Assembly: GCA_017537045.1 (NCBI GenBank)
Contig: JAFYLN010000153.1
Span: 1-44,473 of the forward strand
DNA: 44,473 nucleotides
Source of the DNA: Oscillospiraceae bacterium
GTDB lineage: Bacteria > Bacillota_A > Clostridia > Oscillospirales > Oscillospiraceae
Direction of reading: 5' to 3'
The notes beneath the pieces are model-generated. The model made no database searches. It was not told the DNA's origin and saw only the letters and a list, made by a program, of their open reading frames with translations. Numbering within the stretch: the first letter of the stretch is position 1; the number at the start of each line of letters is the position of its first letter. The position numbers and the translations under genes were made by a program. Of the stretch, positions 23,025 through 31,968 are shown piece by piece.

Positions 23025-26000
23025 ATGAAAAATCAACTGTCCAAACTTCTTTTACGGTGTCTGGCGCTTCTGCTCGCCATTACCATCGCAATTCCGCCGG
23101 TGTATGTCCGTGCGGAAGAACCTGACGGCAGTGTAACCGATGGACAAAGTGTCGAGAATCCCGATGGCACACCTGATGCCGACCCTGGCCTTGATCCTGA
23201 CCCCGATCCTGATCCCGATCCTGACCCCGATCCCGATCCTGATCCCGACCCTGATCCCGATCCCGATCCTGATCCCGACCCTGATCCTGATCCCGATCCT
23301 GACCCCGATCCCGATCCTGACCCCGATCCCGATCCTGATCCCGATCCTGATCCCGACCCTGACCCTGATCCCGATCCTAACGTTGTGGTCCCACCGGATA
23401 ATAAAATTGACGAGACCAGCAAAGGCCCTCTGCTTACCAGCACCGGCTCCAGCACCAAGGCAGTAAACGAAGGTGTTGCCTGTGGTGTAGCTTGGAAAAT
23501 CGACGGTACAACGCTGACTCTCTCCAAGGCCTCTGCAGTTTCCCCCTCTGATAGCAAGTGTACGTGCGACTTGGGCGAAATGTGCCAGGATTTCACTAAC
23601 GCAGACGGTGCAAAGGTTATACCTTGGAACGGTCGAATGACAAGCATTACGGCACTGGTTGTTGAATCAGGTGTAACTGTTTTAGGTAATCGTGTATGTA
23701 CTGGCGCATCCGCACTAACAAGTGTTTCTTTGCCTGAGGGATTAACAACCATTGGCGATCGCTGCTTCAGTGACTGCACAAGCTTAACAACCATCCAGTT
23801 GCCCAGCAGCCTTACCTCTTTAGGCAAGACAGTATTTAACTACTGCATCGGTCTGACGGAAGTAGACATCAGCAACACCAGAATAAAAAAGCTGGACGAA
23901 AAGGCTTTTGCTGCCTGTACCAACTTGGTCACCCTAAAAATTCCGGGTACCGTTTCAGGAATTGTCAACAAAGCTTTCGGTACTACCACATACGATAAAA
24001 AGTACAAAACCAATAAGCTGACAAATCTTTACTATGGCGGTTCTCTGGAGCGTTGGGAAGATATTAAGATTCTCAACACATCGGATAACGCACGTCTGAC
24101 TGACGGTGGTTGTACCGTTTACTGCGCAGATGGCGCACAATGGACAGCCAGCAAAACAACCGGAACGGGCTGGGAATATACCCGCGCTACCAATACGCTG
24201 ACCCTTAGCTACAATGGTGCCATGCCCGACTTCGAAGCAGGCAAAGCTCCTTGGAATGTATATGCTTCTGTGGTGACCAGTGTAGTTCTGAACACCGAGC
24301 TGACCTATGTGGGTTCCAATGCGTTTGAGGGTTTCACCGAAAATCTCCCCTACACCTATGAGGGCGCTTTTGAAACGCTGAAAGCTAACAGCAGCAAGGT
24401 CGGTAACACTGCCCTCTTCGGTGAAGCAGAACCTGCTGAGCAGGTTTCCGGCGGCATCAAGTGGACACTGGACGAAGGCGTTTTGACCATTTCCGCCGCA
24501 ACTAATCCTGCCGAAAGCTATAATGCCGGCGCAATGCCCGACTACACCGCAGAAACCAAGGCTCCCTGGAGCGAACAGGCTACCAATATTTCCAGCGTCG
24601 TCATAGCAGAAGATGTCACCCGCGTTGGTGCCAATGCCTTTGCAGGCCTTGGCGAAACTGTTACATACACCTATGTCGGTGACCTTGCTACTTTGAAAAC
24701 CAACAGCAACACAACCGGCAACGAGGGGCTCTTCGGATCCGAGGAAGAACCTGTTGCAGAGGAAGCCATTTGCGGTGTAGCATGGACTCTTGATGCCAAT
24801 GGTGTTCTGACACTTTCCAAGGCAAGAACCGTAGTGCCCTGTGATTCTGATTGTGCCTGCCAGCCAGGTGAAATGTGCGACGACTTCACCAGTACCACTG
24901 CTGCAGAAAACAAGAAGCTCCTACCGTGGACCAGCGCTGGGAAGATGGGAAGCGTAAAGTCTCTTGTTGTAAACGCAGGCGTTACCAAGCTGTGCAACCG
25001 CGTTTGCGAAGGAGCCGGGCAGCTGACCAGTGTTTCCCTGCCAGAGGGTCTGCTTTCCATCGGTGCCCGCAGCTTCAGCAACTGCTCCAGTCTCACAAGC
25101 ATCCACTTACCGGACAGTCTGGAATCTCTGGGCATAACTATGTTTAACGGCTGCTTCGGCCTGACCGAAGTGGATATCAGCAATACGAAGATTGAGACGT
25201 TAGGCGAAAAGGTTTTTGCTGCCTGCAAGAATCTGACCGTATTAAAAATTCCGGGCACAGTGGTAACCATTCACAGCCAGGCCTTCGGCAGCACGAGATA
25301 CAGTAATGTAGCTGTGTATGCAGCGGTAGAAAAGCTGTACTACGGTGGTTCTCTGGAAACGTGGAAGGGCATTAAGAACATCACTGCGGAAAACAACCAG
25401 AATCTGTTTAACGGCACCTGCACAGTCTTCTGCACGGACGGCACCTGGGCAAATGGTTACACCAGCGGCGGCACCAACATGTGCTACAAGCTGGAAAACG
25501 GTACGCTGACCATCCGCTGCTTCGGCGCAATGCCCGACTATACCACAGAAAGTCCTGCACCCTGGGCAGAATCCGCTTCTGCAATCTCCACTGTTGTCTT
25601 TGAGGGCAATATCACCAAGGTTGGCTCCAATGCCTTCCTCGGTTGTGACGCGCTTGCCTGCAATCTCACCAGTGAACAGCTTGAAGCACTGAAAACCGCA
25701 AGCGACACTACGGGTAATGAAGCCCTCTTTGATCCCGATTTCGGACTTGCGCCGAATACCATCGGCGGTGTTGTGTGGAATTTGTCCGAAGATGGTACGG
25801 TGTTGACCATCTCCCCTGCGGCCGTTCCGGCAAAGGGATATACCGTCGGTCAGATGCCCACCAACTATACAGCCAAAACTCTCTCCTCCGGCGTCCCCAA
25901 TCCTGTCCCGTGGGTTGATAAAATGGATTCCATTACCACATTGGTCGTTGAGGATGGTGTTACTGTCCTGTGCAACCGCGCATGCAACGGTGCCACGAAG

Positions 26001-29000
26001 CTGACCAGTGTTTCCTTGCCGGAAGGCCTGATTACCATTGGCGAGCGTTGCTTTGTCGGCTGTTCAAGTCTTGAAAACATTACGCTTCCGAATACGCTTG
26101 AGGACATGGGAGACTATGCCTTCACCGGCTGTACGAAGCTGACGGTTGTGGATCTCAGAAATACCAAAATTAAAGATCTGGGTCCAAAGGCCTTTGCCGG
26201 CTGCGGAAAGCTGACGACACTGTGCATTCCCGAAACGGTTACCGGCAGTGCCAGTATCGCATCCAATGTTTTCTGTGACTACGATCAGGTTTACACAAGC
26301 AGTCTGACCAGACTGAATTATAATAACACGTTGGCCGAGTGGAATAAGATCACGAATCGAACTTCCTCGAGTAACGTCAACCTGTATAACGGTAAATGTA
26401 CAGTTTACTGCACCGACGGTGTCTGGAATGCCAAGTACACAAGTGTAGACAATCTGTGCTACAAACTGGAAAACGGCACTCTTTCCATCATCTGCAACGG
26501 CGATATGCCCGACTATGCTGAGAGTGCAGCTCCCTGGTTTGCAGAGGCTGCCTCCATCACTGCAATCGTTTTCGAGGATGGCATCACAGCCATCGGCGGC
26601 AATGCTTTCGACGGCTTCGTGAACCTGACCGATGTGACCCTCCCCGAGGGATTGACCAAGGTTGGCGAAAACGCATTCCTTGACTGTGAGAATCTGGCAA
26701 ATGTCCAGTTCCTCGGCACACCCACCCAATGGACTGCTCTGCAGCAGGCAAGCGAAGACGGCAACGGCCCGCTCTTCAGCATCTCCATCACCAGCGGTTA
26801 CAACGGAGTCTGCGGTGACAATGCCACTTGGGAATACGATCCGGAAACCAAGACCCTTACTATCAGCGGCACCGGCCCCATGTGGGACTGGAACCAGCGA
26901 ACCTACAAGGAAAATACGCCTTGGAGCCGGTTCAAGGACGAGATCGAAACGATCGAGATCGGTTATGGCATCACCGCCACCGGACGCTATGCCTTCTGCT
27001 ACCTGAGCGCATTGAAGAATCTGGAATTCGTCACAAATGATGCCGGTTTCACGACTGTTGAAGTCATTGGTGGCTATGGCTTCTGCTGGGAGAGCAAGCT
27101 GACAACGCTGACGCTGCCCGAAGGTGTACGTTTCCTTTCCGGTCGTGCATTCAGCAGCGTTGAATACCTGGAAACCGTCTACTTCCCCAGCACGTTGGAA
27201 TCCATCGACATGTACGCCTTTGATTCCAAGGATAAAGATTTCATCGACAATATCTATTACAACGGCACTAAGGAAGACTGGGAGAGAAAGGTCTATGTCA
27301 GCACGCAGGGCGACTGTCTCGATCAGTTTGCTCACGCCACATGGCACTACCAGAAGGTCTACACCGACTATACTGATGTGACCAGTGATGCATGGTACAA
27401 GGATGCGGTGCTTTACCTGAAAGATCAAGGCATGGCACCAGAAAGCGGTGATTTCGGCGTAAATGATGCCGCAACCATGCAGTGGATACTGGACGCGCTG
27501 TATATCCGTTCCGGCTCTTCCGGTGCTTACACCGACGCGCTGGACTGGGCAAAGGCAAAGTCCGTAGTGGACAAGACTGCAGCTATGGCAGATACCCTCA
27601 CACTGAATATGCTTTGCGACATTCTCTACCGCACCACCCTTTACAACGGCAACGTTGCAAATCTGGGTGACGGCACTGCGCTTGACTGGTGCAAGGATTA
27701 TATTCCCGCAAATCTTGCAGACATGACCGGAGATGCCGTACTGCGGCGTTCCGAAGCTGCTTCCATTCTGGCAGCTTTCCTTAAGAGTTCCAACGGCTTT
27801 GCTAACCGCTATGATGAAATGCGTGAGGATATGAAGACCGCCTATGACACCACCGGCGGCGACGGTAAGATGCATATTCTCGCACTCCACCATGCCGGTA
27901 CAGGCAAGGTTGGCGACAGTACCCTGATCCTGATGCCCGGCGGCGAGACTATGCTGATCGACACCTTCCGCAATGACGGCTGGAAGAACTATCTGAAAGC
28001 AACACTGGACGCTCTGGGTGTCAAGAAACTGGATTATCTGGTGCTGTCACACGGCCACGGAGATCACGACGCAAATCTTACCGACGTAATCAATTACATA
28101 TATGATGCCGGATACACCATTGGTAACTACTGGTCCGCCGGTTCCACAACCAGCCAGAATGAAACGGATGCCATTGCATTGCTGGAAGCAAAGGGCGGTG
28201 TCAACGTTCTGAAGAAGCTTCGTGCCGGACAGACACAGACCATCGGCAGCGGCAGCAATACCGTTACGGTGGAGATTCTGTGGCCCATGGATGTGGACGG
28301 AAAGGGCTATAACGGCTCTGAAAGCAACGACGGTTCCCTTGTCATGAAGCTGATCTATGGCAATTCCAGTTATCTCTGCGGCGGCGACCTGTTCCTGACT
28401 GCGGAAGAAGATATTCTGGAGCTGTACAAGGATAACCCCGACGCTTTAAAGGCCGACGTCATGAAGACCAATCACCATGGCTCCTACAGCTCCAACGGCA
28501 GCAACTGGGTGGCAGCGGTGGATCCCAAGGCTATGATCACCCACAGCGATGACACCGGCGACTCCGCCCAGTGCTACGAGTATTCACAGGACGGCAGGGC
28601 ATGGTTCTCCGCAGGCCGCGACGGCGGCGTTCTGATTACCATGGACAGCGAGAAGAATATCACCGTCACCACAGGCTACGATACCAACCTGCGTCAGGAT
28701 ATCGTATCCTGCGGCATGAAGGGCCATACCTTCGAAAACCAGAAGTGGAAGTACGACGAAGCCAAACATTGGCGCAAGTGCAGCGGCTACTGGCTCTGCG
28801 GTGTCATCGATTCCGGCGAACACACCGGCGGCACTGCCACCTGCCAGAGCGGCAAGGTCTGCACCGTCTGCGGCTATGAGTACACCGCCGTCGGCGGTCA
28901 CGACTGGGTCTACACCGCTTCTGCCAACGCCATTACCGCCGCCTGCAACACCTGCAGCACCTCTGGCGGCAGCTGGACGCTGATCTGTCAGGAAGCTGCA

Positions 29001-30023
29001 CCGGTGTACAGTGGTACAGAAAAGGTCGTCCGCGTCAGCGGCACGATCGAAGGTCTGACGGTTCCAACTGTTGTCTACGAAGGCAACCGCATCGATCCCG
29101 GCACCTTTACTGCATCTATCGCACTGGGTGAAGAAAAGGCTGAGCTGACCGTTACCATCAGCAAGCGCAGCATCACCGTTACCGCCGAGGATCAGGCCAT
29201 TGCCCACGGCAGCACCATCTCGGGCACAAAATACAATGCCGAAGGTCTGGCAGAGGGGCACACTCTTACCGCCAGCTTGACCCCCAGCACTTCTGATCCT
29301 ACCACCAGCGGCACCATCACACCCAGCAACGCAGTCATTACTGCCAACGGTACAGATGTCACCGCAAACTACAGCATTACCTACGTTAACGGCAAGCTGG
29401 TCATTGAGCAGCCCGCCGCCGACGCTGTAGAAAAGGCTGATGCTGTTGAAACGGCTATCTCCAAGCTCCCCGCATCCGTAGAACCGGACGACGGGGAAGC
29501 CGCAGAAGAGATCCTCGCCGCCAAAGCCGCTTACGATGCCCTGTCCGCTTATGAAAAGACCCTCGTGGACGAAACCTACAGCAAGAAGCTGGCTGATCTG
29601 GTGGATTCTCTGGATGACTATGAAGTGGTCAAGGGCGACGGCGGTAAGTACACCAAGGGCAGCAGCGACGGCCTGACCTTTACCGCCAACGGTTCTTTCA
29701 GTAAGTTTACCGGCATCAAGATAAATGGCTATGAAGTGGCTAAACAGTACTATGATGCCAAGTCCGGCAGTACCATCATTACGCTGAAGCAAAGCTACCT
29801 GAAGAGCCTGACCGCCGGTAAGCACACCATCACAGTGCTTTACACCGATGGTGAGGCCATAGCCGAGTTTACTGTCCAGGCCAAGGCTACCACACCCGCA
29901 ACCAGTGATGACTCCGGCATCATGATCTGGACCACTGTGTTCTTTGTCAGTACCATGTCTCTTACCGCACTGGTCGTCTACCAGAAAAAGTTCGCATACA
30001 GAGGAAAGTATGTGAGAAAGTAA
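23025..30023 (+). CDS. Giant surface protein: (DP)31 tract, BspA leucine-rich repeats, ComEC-like MBL domain, membrane anchor
   Basis: 2332 residues. Signal peptide at 1-31 (basic start, LLLRCLALLLAITIAIPPV, cut near VRAEE). Residues 57-118 are 31 Asp-Pro pairs. Then come three long modules of BspA/LRR_5 repeats (LTSVSLPEGLTTIGDRCF type), each starting CGVAW or GGVVW. An SLH-like stretch lies near 1446 (YTDVTSDAWYKDAVLYL). A metallo-beta-lactamase domain of the ComEC type is at about 1610-1900 with VLSHGHGDHDAN at 1676, CGGDL and KTNHHGSYSS. A Cys/His-rich stretch follows, then an MBG-like domain near 2050 and a helical linker. The C-terminal transmembrane segment is at about 2297-2320, with a basic tail and no LPxTG. 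Probably envelope-bound, with adhesion plus hydrolase roles inferred. GGGAGGCATTTGT precedes the ATG. Confidence 0.88.
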   Translation: MKNQLSKLLLRCLALLLAITIAIPPVYVRAEEPDGSVTDGQSVENPDGTPDADPGLDPDPDPDPDPDPDPDPDPDPDPDPDPDPDPDPDPDPDPDPDPDPDPDPDPDPDPDPDPDPDPNVVVPPDNKIDETSKGPLLTSTGSSTKAVNEGVACGVAWKIDGTTLTLSKASAVSPSDSKCTCDLGEMCQDFTNADGAKVIPWNGRMTSITALVVESGVTVLGNRVCTGASALTSVSLPEGLTTIGDRCFSDCTSLTTIQLPSSLTSLGKTVFNYCIGLTEVDISNTRIKKLDEKAFAACTNLVTLKIPGTVSGIVNKAFGTTTYDKKYKTNKLTNLYYGGSLERWEDIKILNTSDNARLTDGGCTVYCADGAQWTASKTTGTGWEYTRATNTLTLSYNGAMPDFEAGKAPWNVYASVVTSVVLNTELTYVGSNAFEGFTENLPYTYEGAFETLKANSSKVGNTALFGEAEPAEQVSGGIKWTLDEGVLTISAATNPAESYNAGAMPDYTAETKAPWSEQATNISSVVIAEDVTRVGANAFAGLGETVTYTYVGDLATLKTNSNTTGNEGLFGSEEEPVAEEAICGVAWTLDANGVLTLSKARTVVPCDSDCACQPGEMCDDFTSTTAAENKKLLPWTSAGKMGSVKSLVVNAGVTKLCNRVCEGAGQLTSVSLPEGLLSIGARSFSNCSSLTSIHLPDSLESLGITMFNGCFGLTEVDISNTKIETLGEKVFAACKNLTVLKIPGTVVTIHSQAFGSTRYSNVAVYAAVEKLYYGGSLETWKGIKNITAENNQNLFNGTCTVFCTDGTWANGYTSGGTNMCYKLENGTLTIRCFGAMPDYTTESPAPWAESASAISTVVFEGNITKVGSNAFLGCDALACNLTSEQLEALKTASDTTGNEALFDPDFGLAPNTIGGVVWNLSEDGTVLTISPAAVPAKGYTVGQMPTNYTAKTLSSGVPNPVPWVDKMDSITTLVVEDGVTVLCNRACNGATKLTSVSLPEGLITIGERCFVGCSSLENITLPNTLEDMGDYAFTGCTKLTVVDLRNTKIKDLGPKAFAGCGKLTTLCIPETVTGSASIASNVFCDYDQVYTSSLTRLNYNNTLAEWNKITNRTSSSNVNLYNGKCTVYCTDGVWNAKYTSVDNLCYKLENGTLSIICNGDMPDYAESAAPWFAEAASITAIVFEDGITAIGGNAFDGFVNLTDVTLPEGLTKVGENAFLDCENLANVQFLGTPTQWTALQQASEDGNGPLFSISITSGYNGVCGDNATWEYDPETKTLTISGTGPMWDWNQRTYKENTPWSRFKDEIETIEIGYGITATGRYAFCYLSALKNLEFVTNDAGFTTVEVIGGYGFCWESKLTTLTLPEGVRFLSGRAFSSVEYLETVYFPSTLESIDMYAFDSKDKDFIDNIYYNGTKEDWERKVYVSTQGDCLDQFAHATWHYQKVYTDYTDVTSDAWYKDAVLYLKDQGMAPESGDFGVNDAATMQWILDALYIRSGSSGAYTDALDWAKAKSVVDKTAAMADTLTLNMLCDILYRTTLYNGNVANLGDGTALDWCKDYIPANLADMTGDAVLRRSEAASILAAFLKSSNGFANRYDEMREDMKTAYDTTGGDGKMHILALHHAGTGKVGDSTLILMPGGETMLIDTFRNDGWKNYLKATLDALGVKKLDYLVLSHGHGDHDANLTDVINYIYDAGYTIGNYWSAGSTTSQNETDAIALLEAKGGVNVLKKLRAGQTQTIGSGSNTVTVEILWPMDVDGKGYNGSESNDGSLVMKLIYGNSSYLCGGDLFLTAEEDILELYKDNPDALKADVMKTNHHGSYSSNGSNWVAAVDPKAMITHSDDTGDSAQCYEYSQDGRAWFSAGRDGGVLITMDSEKNITVTTGYDTNLRQDIVSCGMKGHTFENQKWKYDEAKHWRKCSGYWLCGVIDSGEHTGGTATCQSGKVCTVCGYEYTAVGGHDWVYTASANAITAACNTCSTSGGSWTLICQEAAPVYSGTEKVVRVSGTIEGLTVPTVVYEGNRIDPGTFTASIALGEEKAELTVTISKRSITVTAEDQAIAHGSTISGTKYNAEGLAEGHTLTASLTPSTSDPTTSGTITPSNAVITANGTDVTANYSITYVNGKLVIEQPAADAVEKADAVETAISKLPASVEPDDGEAAEEILAAKAAYDALSAYEKTLVDETYSKKLADLVDSLDDYEVVKGDGGKYTKGSSDGLTFTANGSFSKFTGIKINGYEVAKQYYDAKSGSTIITLKQSYLKSLTAGKHTITVLYTDGEAIAEFTVQAKATTPATSDDSGIMIWTTVFFVSTMSLTALVVYQKKFAYRGKYVRK
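23193..23378 (+). repeat. Hexanucleotide repeat coding (Asp-Pro)31
   Basis: 186 bp built from GAY-CCY units with mixed third bases, giving 31 Asp-Pro pairs. Length changes in steps of six keep the frame, so the tract can vary without breaking the gene. It probably forms a stiff, acidic spacer between the signal peptide and the repeat domains. Confidence 0.95.
23490..26420 (+). repeat. Three large coding modules of BspA repeats
   Basis: Modules at about 23490-24130, 24765-25450 and 25765-26420 share the order C/GGVAW..., CNRVC or GNRVC, LTSVSLPEGL, LTEVDISNT or LTVVDLRNT, GSLERWE-like and the closing KCTVYC or TCTVFC. They are related at protein level with diverged DNA, showing old internal duplication. 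Confidence 0.75.
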
Positions 30024-30043
30024 ATCCCTTTGTTCGCAGCAAT

Positions 30044-30072
30044 GCGGATTGCGCCCTCACGGCGCAATCCGC
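30044..30072 (+). terminator. Hairpin after the giant surface-protein gene
   Basis: Perfect 12-bp stem GCGGATTGCGCC (30044-30055) / GGCGCAATCCGC (30061-30072), loop CTCAC. No T tract follows, so termination may be partial or the hairpin may protect the mRNA 3' end. Confidence 0.55.
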
Positions 30073-30120
30073 ACACCATAACACAACAAGATATTTGATT
30101 ATTAACAGGAGGCACAGAAA

Positions 30121-31074
30121 ATGGCCAAGAAAGTTGCTTTGATGACACGTCACCATTCCACTCTGATCTGTCAGGAGGCACGGGAGCTGCTGACCGCAGC
30201 AGGTTTCGAAATCGTCAGTAATGACACCGGCCGCATCTTAACACCCGAGGAGCAGAAGGCACTCATCAAGGATGTCTATGCGATTGTCGCCGGTACCGAA
30301 AAGTATCCCCGTGAGATGCTGGAGGGCTGTGATAATCTGAAGGTCGTTACCCGCTTTGGTGTCGGCACCGATAACTTTGACCTGAACACTATGCGCGAAA
30401 TGGGCTTGGAAGTCGGTGTGATCGCAAACCATAATGCAGTTGCGGAATTTGCACTGACCCTGATGCTCAACGTGCTGAAAAACCAGCAGAATTATGATCC
30501 CGCAGTCCGCCAGGGTATGTGGAGCCGTTTCCCCATGCGGGAGCTGAGCGCCAAGACCGTGGGCATCGTAGGCTTCGGCCGCATCGGCCGTCGGCTGGCA
30601 GAGCTGCTGTCCGGCTTCGGTGTGAAGATTCTGGCATACGATCCCTACCTGAATGAACAGGCCGCCCGGGAGCGGAACGTCACCCCCGCAGCGCTGGATG
30701 AGCTGCTGGCGCAGTCCGATATCGTATCCCTGCACCTGCCCTCCACCCCTCAGACCCACCACATGATCAATGCTGAAAGCATCGCCAAGATGAAGGACGG
30801 TGCCTATCTGGTCAACACCTCCCGCGGTTCTCTGGTGGACGAAAAGGCGCTGTACGACGCTCTGGTCAGCGGTAAGCTCTCCGGTGCCGGTCTGGATGTA
30901 TTTGAGCAGGAGCCCGTCACCGCGGAGAATCCTCTCTTCACCCTGAAGAACACGGCGCTGGCACCCCATGTTTCCGCACTGACCTACGAAACTAACTACA
31001 ACGGCGGCATCATCTGCGCCCAGTCCATCGTCAATGTGGCTGAGGGCGGCAAGCCCCTGTATCCCCTGTGGTGA
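30121..31074 (+). CDS. D-2-hydroxyacid dehydrogenase (phosphoglycerate-dehydrogenase-like)
   Basis: 317 residues. The NAD-binding motif GIVGFGRIGRRLAELL is near residue 148. The substrate-side RFGVGTDNFD precedes it, and the catalytic residues lie in LVNTSRGSLVDEKAL (Arg), LDVFEQEP (Glu) and APHVSALT (His). It interconverts a 2-keto acid and a D-2-hydroxy acid with NAD(P)H; the substrate is not readable. It is in its own transcription unit, with ACAGGAGGCACAGAAA before the ATG and a terminator after. Near a sugar-acid locus it could act on hydroxypyruvate or a keto-sugar acid (inference). Confidence 0.92.
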   Translation: MAKKVALMTRHHSTLICQEARELLTAAGFEIVSNDTGRILTPEEQKALIKDVYAIVAGTEKYPREMLEGCDNLKVVTRFGVGTDNFDLNTMREMGLEVGVIANHNAVAEFALTLMLNVLKNQQNYDPAVRQGMWSRFPMRELSAKTVGIVGFGRIGRRLAELLSGFGVKILAYDPYLNEQAARERNVTPAALDELLAQSDIVSLHLPSTPQTHHMINAESIAKMKDGAYLVNTSRGSLVDEKALYDALVSGKLSGAGLDVFEQEPVTAENPLFTLKNTALAPHVSALTYETNYNGGIICAQSIVNVAEGGKPLYPLW

Positions 31075-31096
31075 CAGATTCCGCACATTGCTTATA

Positions 31097-31123
31097 ACGC
31101 CTCCCTTTGCAGGGAGGCGTTTT
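31097..31123 (+). terminator. Terminator after the dehydrogenase gene
   Basis: Perfect 10-bp stem ACGCCTCCCT (31097-31106) / AGGGAGGCGT (31111-31120), loop TTGC, followed by TTTCTG. Confidence 0.8.
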
Positions 31124-31126
31124 CTG

Positions 31127-31204
31127 TGTCATTCCGAGGGGACATCCGTTCCAAAGGATATTACGGATTGCCACGTCAGCCCTTCAGGCTTCCTCGCAAT
31201 GACA
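31127..31204. repeat. Dispersed palindromic repeat, copy 1
   Basis: 78-bp unit with imperfect terminal inverted repeats TGTCATTCCGAGG and CCTCGCAATGACA. The inner block GTCAGCCCTTCAGGCTTCCTCG is shared with copy 2, 24 bp away. It resembles small non-coding dispersed repeats common in Bacillota genomes. Confidence 0.8.
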
Positions 31205-31228
31205 GGTTTTAGTCTATCAAGAAGCCCG

Positions 31229-31322
31229 TGTCATTCCGAGGGAGCACAGCGACCGTGGGAATCCGTTTCAAAAAGATGTTGCAGATTGTCGCGTCAGCCC
31301 TTCAGGCTTCCTCGCAATGACA
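31229..31322. repeat. Dispersed palindromic repeat, copy 2
   Basis: 94-bp unit, same ends as copy 1 (TGTCATTCCGAGG / CCTCGCAATGACA) with 16 extra bases in the left arm (GCACAGCGACCGTGGG). Together with copy 1 it fills most of the 318-bp gap 31075-31392. No gene is seen there. Confidence 0.8.
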
Positions 31323-31392
31323 GCTTTTTTCTTGCTATTGGTGGTGTCCCATGCTATAATACTCACATCGAAGAAAACAGGGGGATCACACC

Positions 31393-31809
31393 ATGAATGA
31401 TGATCTTCTGCGCGCAAGAATGCTTTTGGAAATTGGAAACTACACCTGCGTTCTGTGCTGCGGCAATGAACTTCATACCAGCACCGCAAGAGGCATCCGC
31501 CCGCTGCTGGAGCTGCCTGCGCAGGATTGGAGCCGTTTCAGTGCTGCCGACAAGGTCATCGGAAAAGCCACCGCCTTTTTGTATGCACACATCGGCATCC
31601 GCGCGGTGTACGCACCGGTTATCAGCGAAGCCGCTCTGGAAATTTTGAAATGCGGCGGCATCGAGGTTTTCTGCGACTGTGTTGTACCCGCCATTTTCAA
31701 CCGCACCCGCACGGGCTTCTGCCCCATGGAAACCGCCGTCAGGGACATTGACGACCTGCCGGGAGCCTTGAAAGCCATCGATGACACTTTCCGAAAACTC
31801 CACAGCTGA
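31393..31809 (+). CDS. DUF1893 domain protein
   Basis: 138 residues. The DUF1893 pattern is clear: CVLCCGNELHTSTARGIRPLLEL, then AADKVIGKATAFLYAHIGI, APVISEAALEIL and RTRTGFCPMETAV, ending with ALKAIDDTFRKL. Proteins of this family are small and cytidine-deaminase-like in fold; function is not established. GGGGATCACACC precedes the ATG and a terminator follows directly, so it is a single-gene unit. It is the last gene of normal composition before the AT-rich island. Confidence 0.87.
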   Translation: MNDDLLRARMLLEIGNYTCVLCCGNELHTSTARGIRPLLELPAQDWSRFSAADKVIGKATAFLYAHIGIRAVYAPVISEAALEILKCGGIEVFCDCVVPAIFNRTRTGFCPMETAVRDIDDLPGALKAIDDTFRKLHS

Positions 31810-31812
31810 CTA

Positions 31813-31862
31813 AAAGACGCACGAAAGGGAGACACTCCGTAAGGAAGTGTCTCCCTTCGGCT
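31813..31862 (+). terminator. Terminator hairpin, left boundary of the AT-rich island
   Basis: AAGGGAGACACT (31825-31836) pairs perfectly with AGTGTCTCCCTT (31846-31857); loop CCGTAAGGA; CGGCTTTT follows. It is preceded by AAAAGACGCACG. The same layout, in inverted orientation and with a different stem sequence, is found at 33547-33600. Confidence 0.85.
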
Positions 31863-31933
31863 TTTGTAGTCAACCAGAATAATTGAATTGTAAAGTATTC
31901 TCGATTTATCAGTGAAAAAAATCCCGGAAACTA

Positions 31934-31962
31934 TTGAAATTTGTACAAAAGAGTAGTATAAT
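31934..31962 (+). promoter_or_regulatory. Near-consensus sigma-A promoter for the candidate RNA
   Basis: TTGAAA (31934-31939), exactly 17 bp, TATAAT (31957-31962). Transcription would begin at about 31969-31971, at the first base of the long structured segment. Confidence 0.85.
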
Positions 31963-31968
31963 ATTTCC

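Noticed and set aside
23184..23380. CRISPR or spacer-repeat array
   Set aside because: The short-period repeat is a coding Asp-Pro tract without spacers. No repeat-spacer pattern was seen elsewhere in the window.
23033..23827. Minus-strand frame with a long Ser-Gly repeat
   Set aside because: It is the reverse reading of the Asp-Pro tract (GATCCC units), not a separate gene.
26064..27893. 609-codon open frame on the minus strand within the surface-protein gene
   Set aside because: Antisense shadow of BspA repeats; no ribosome site or recognisable domain.
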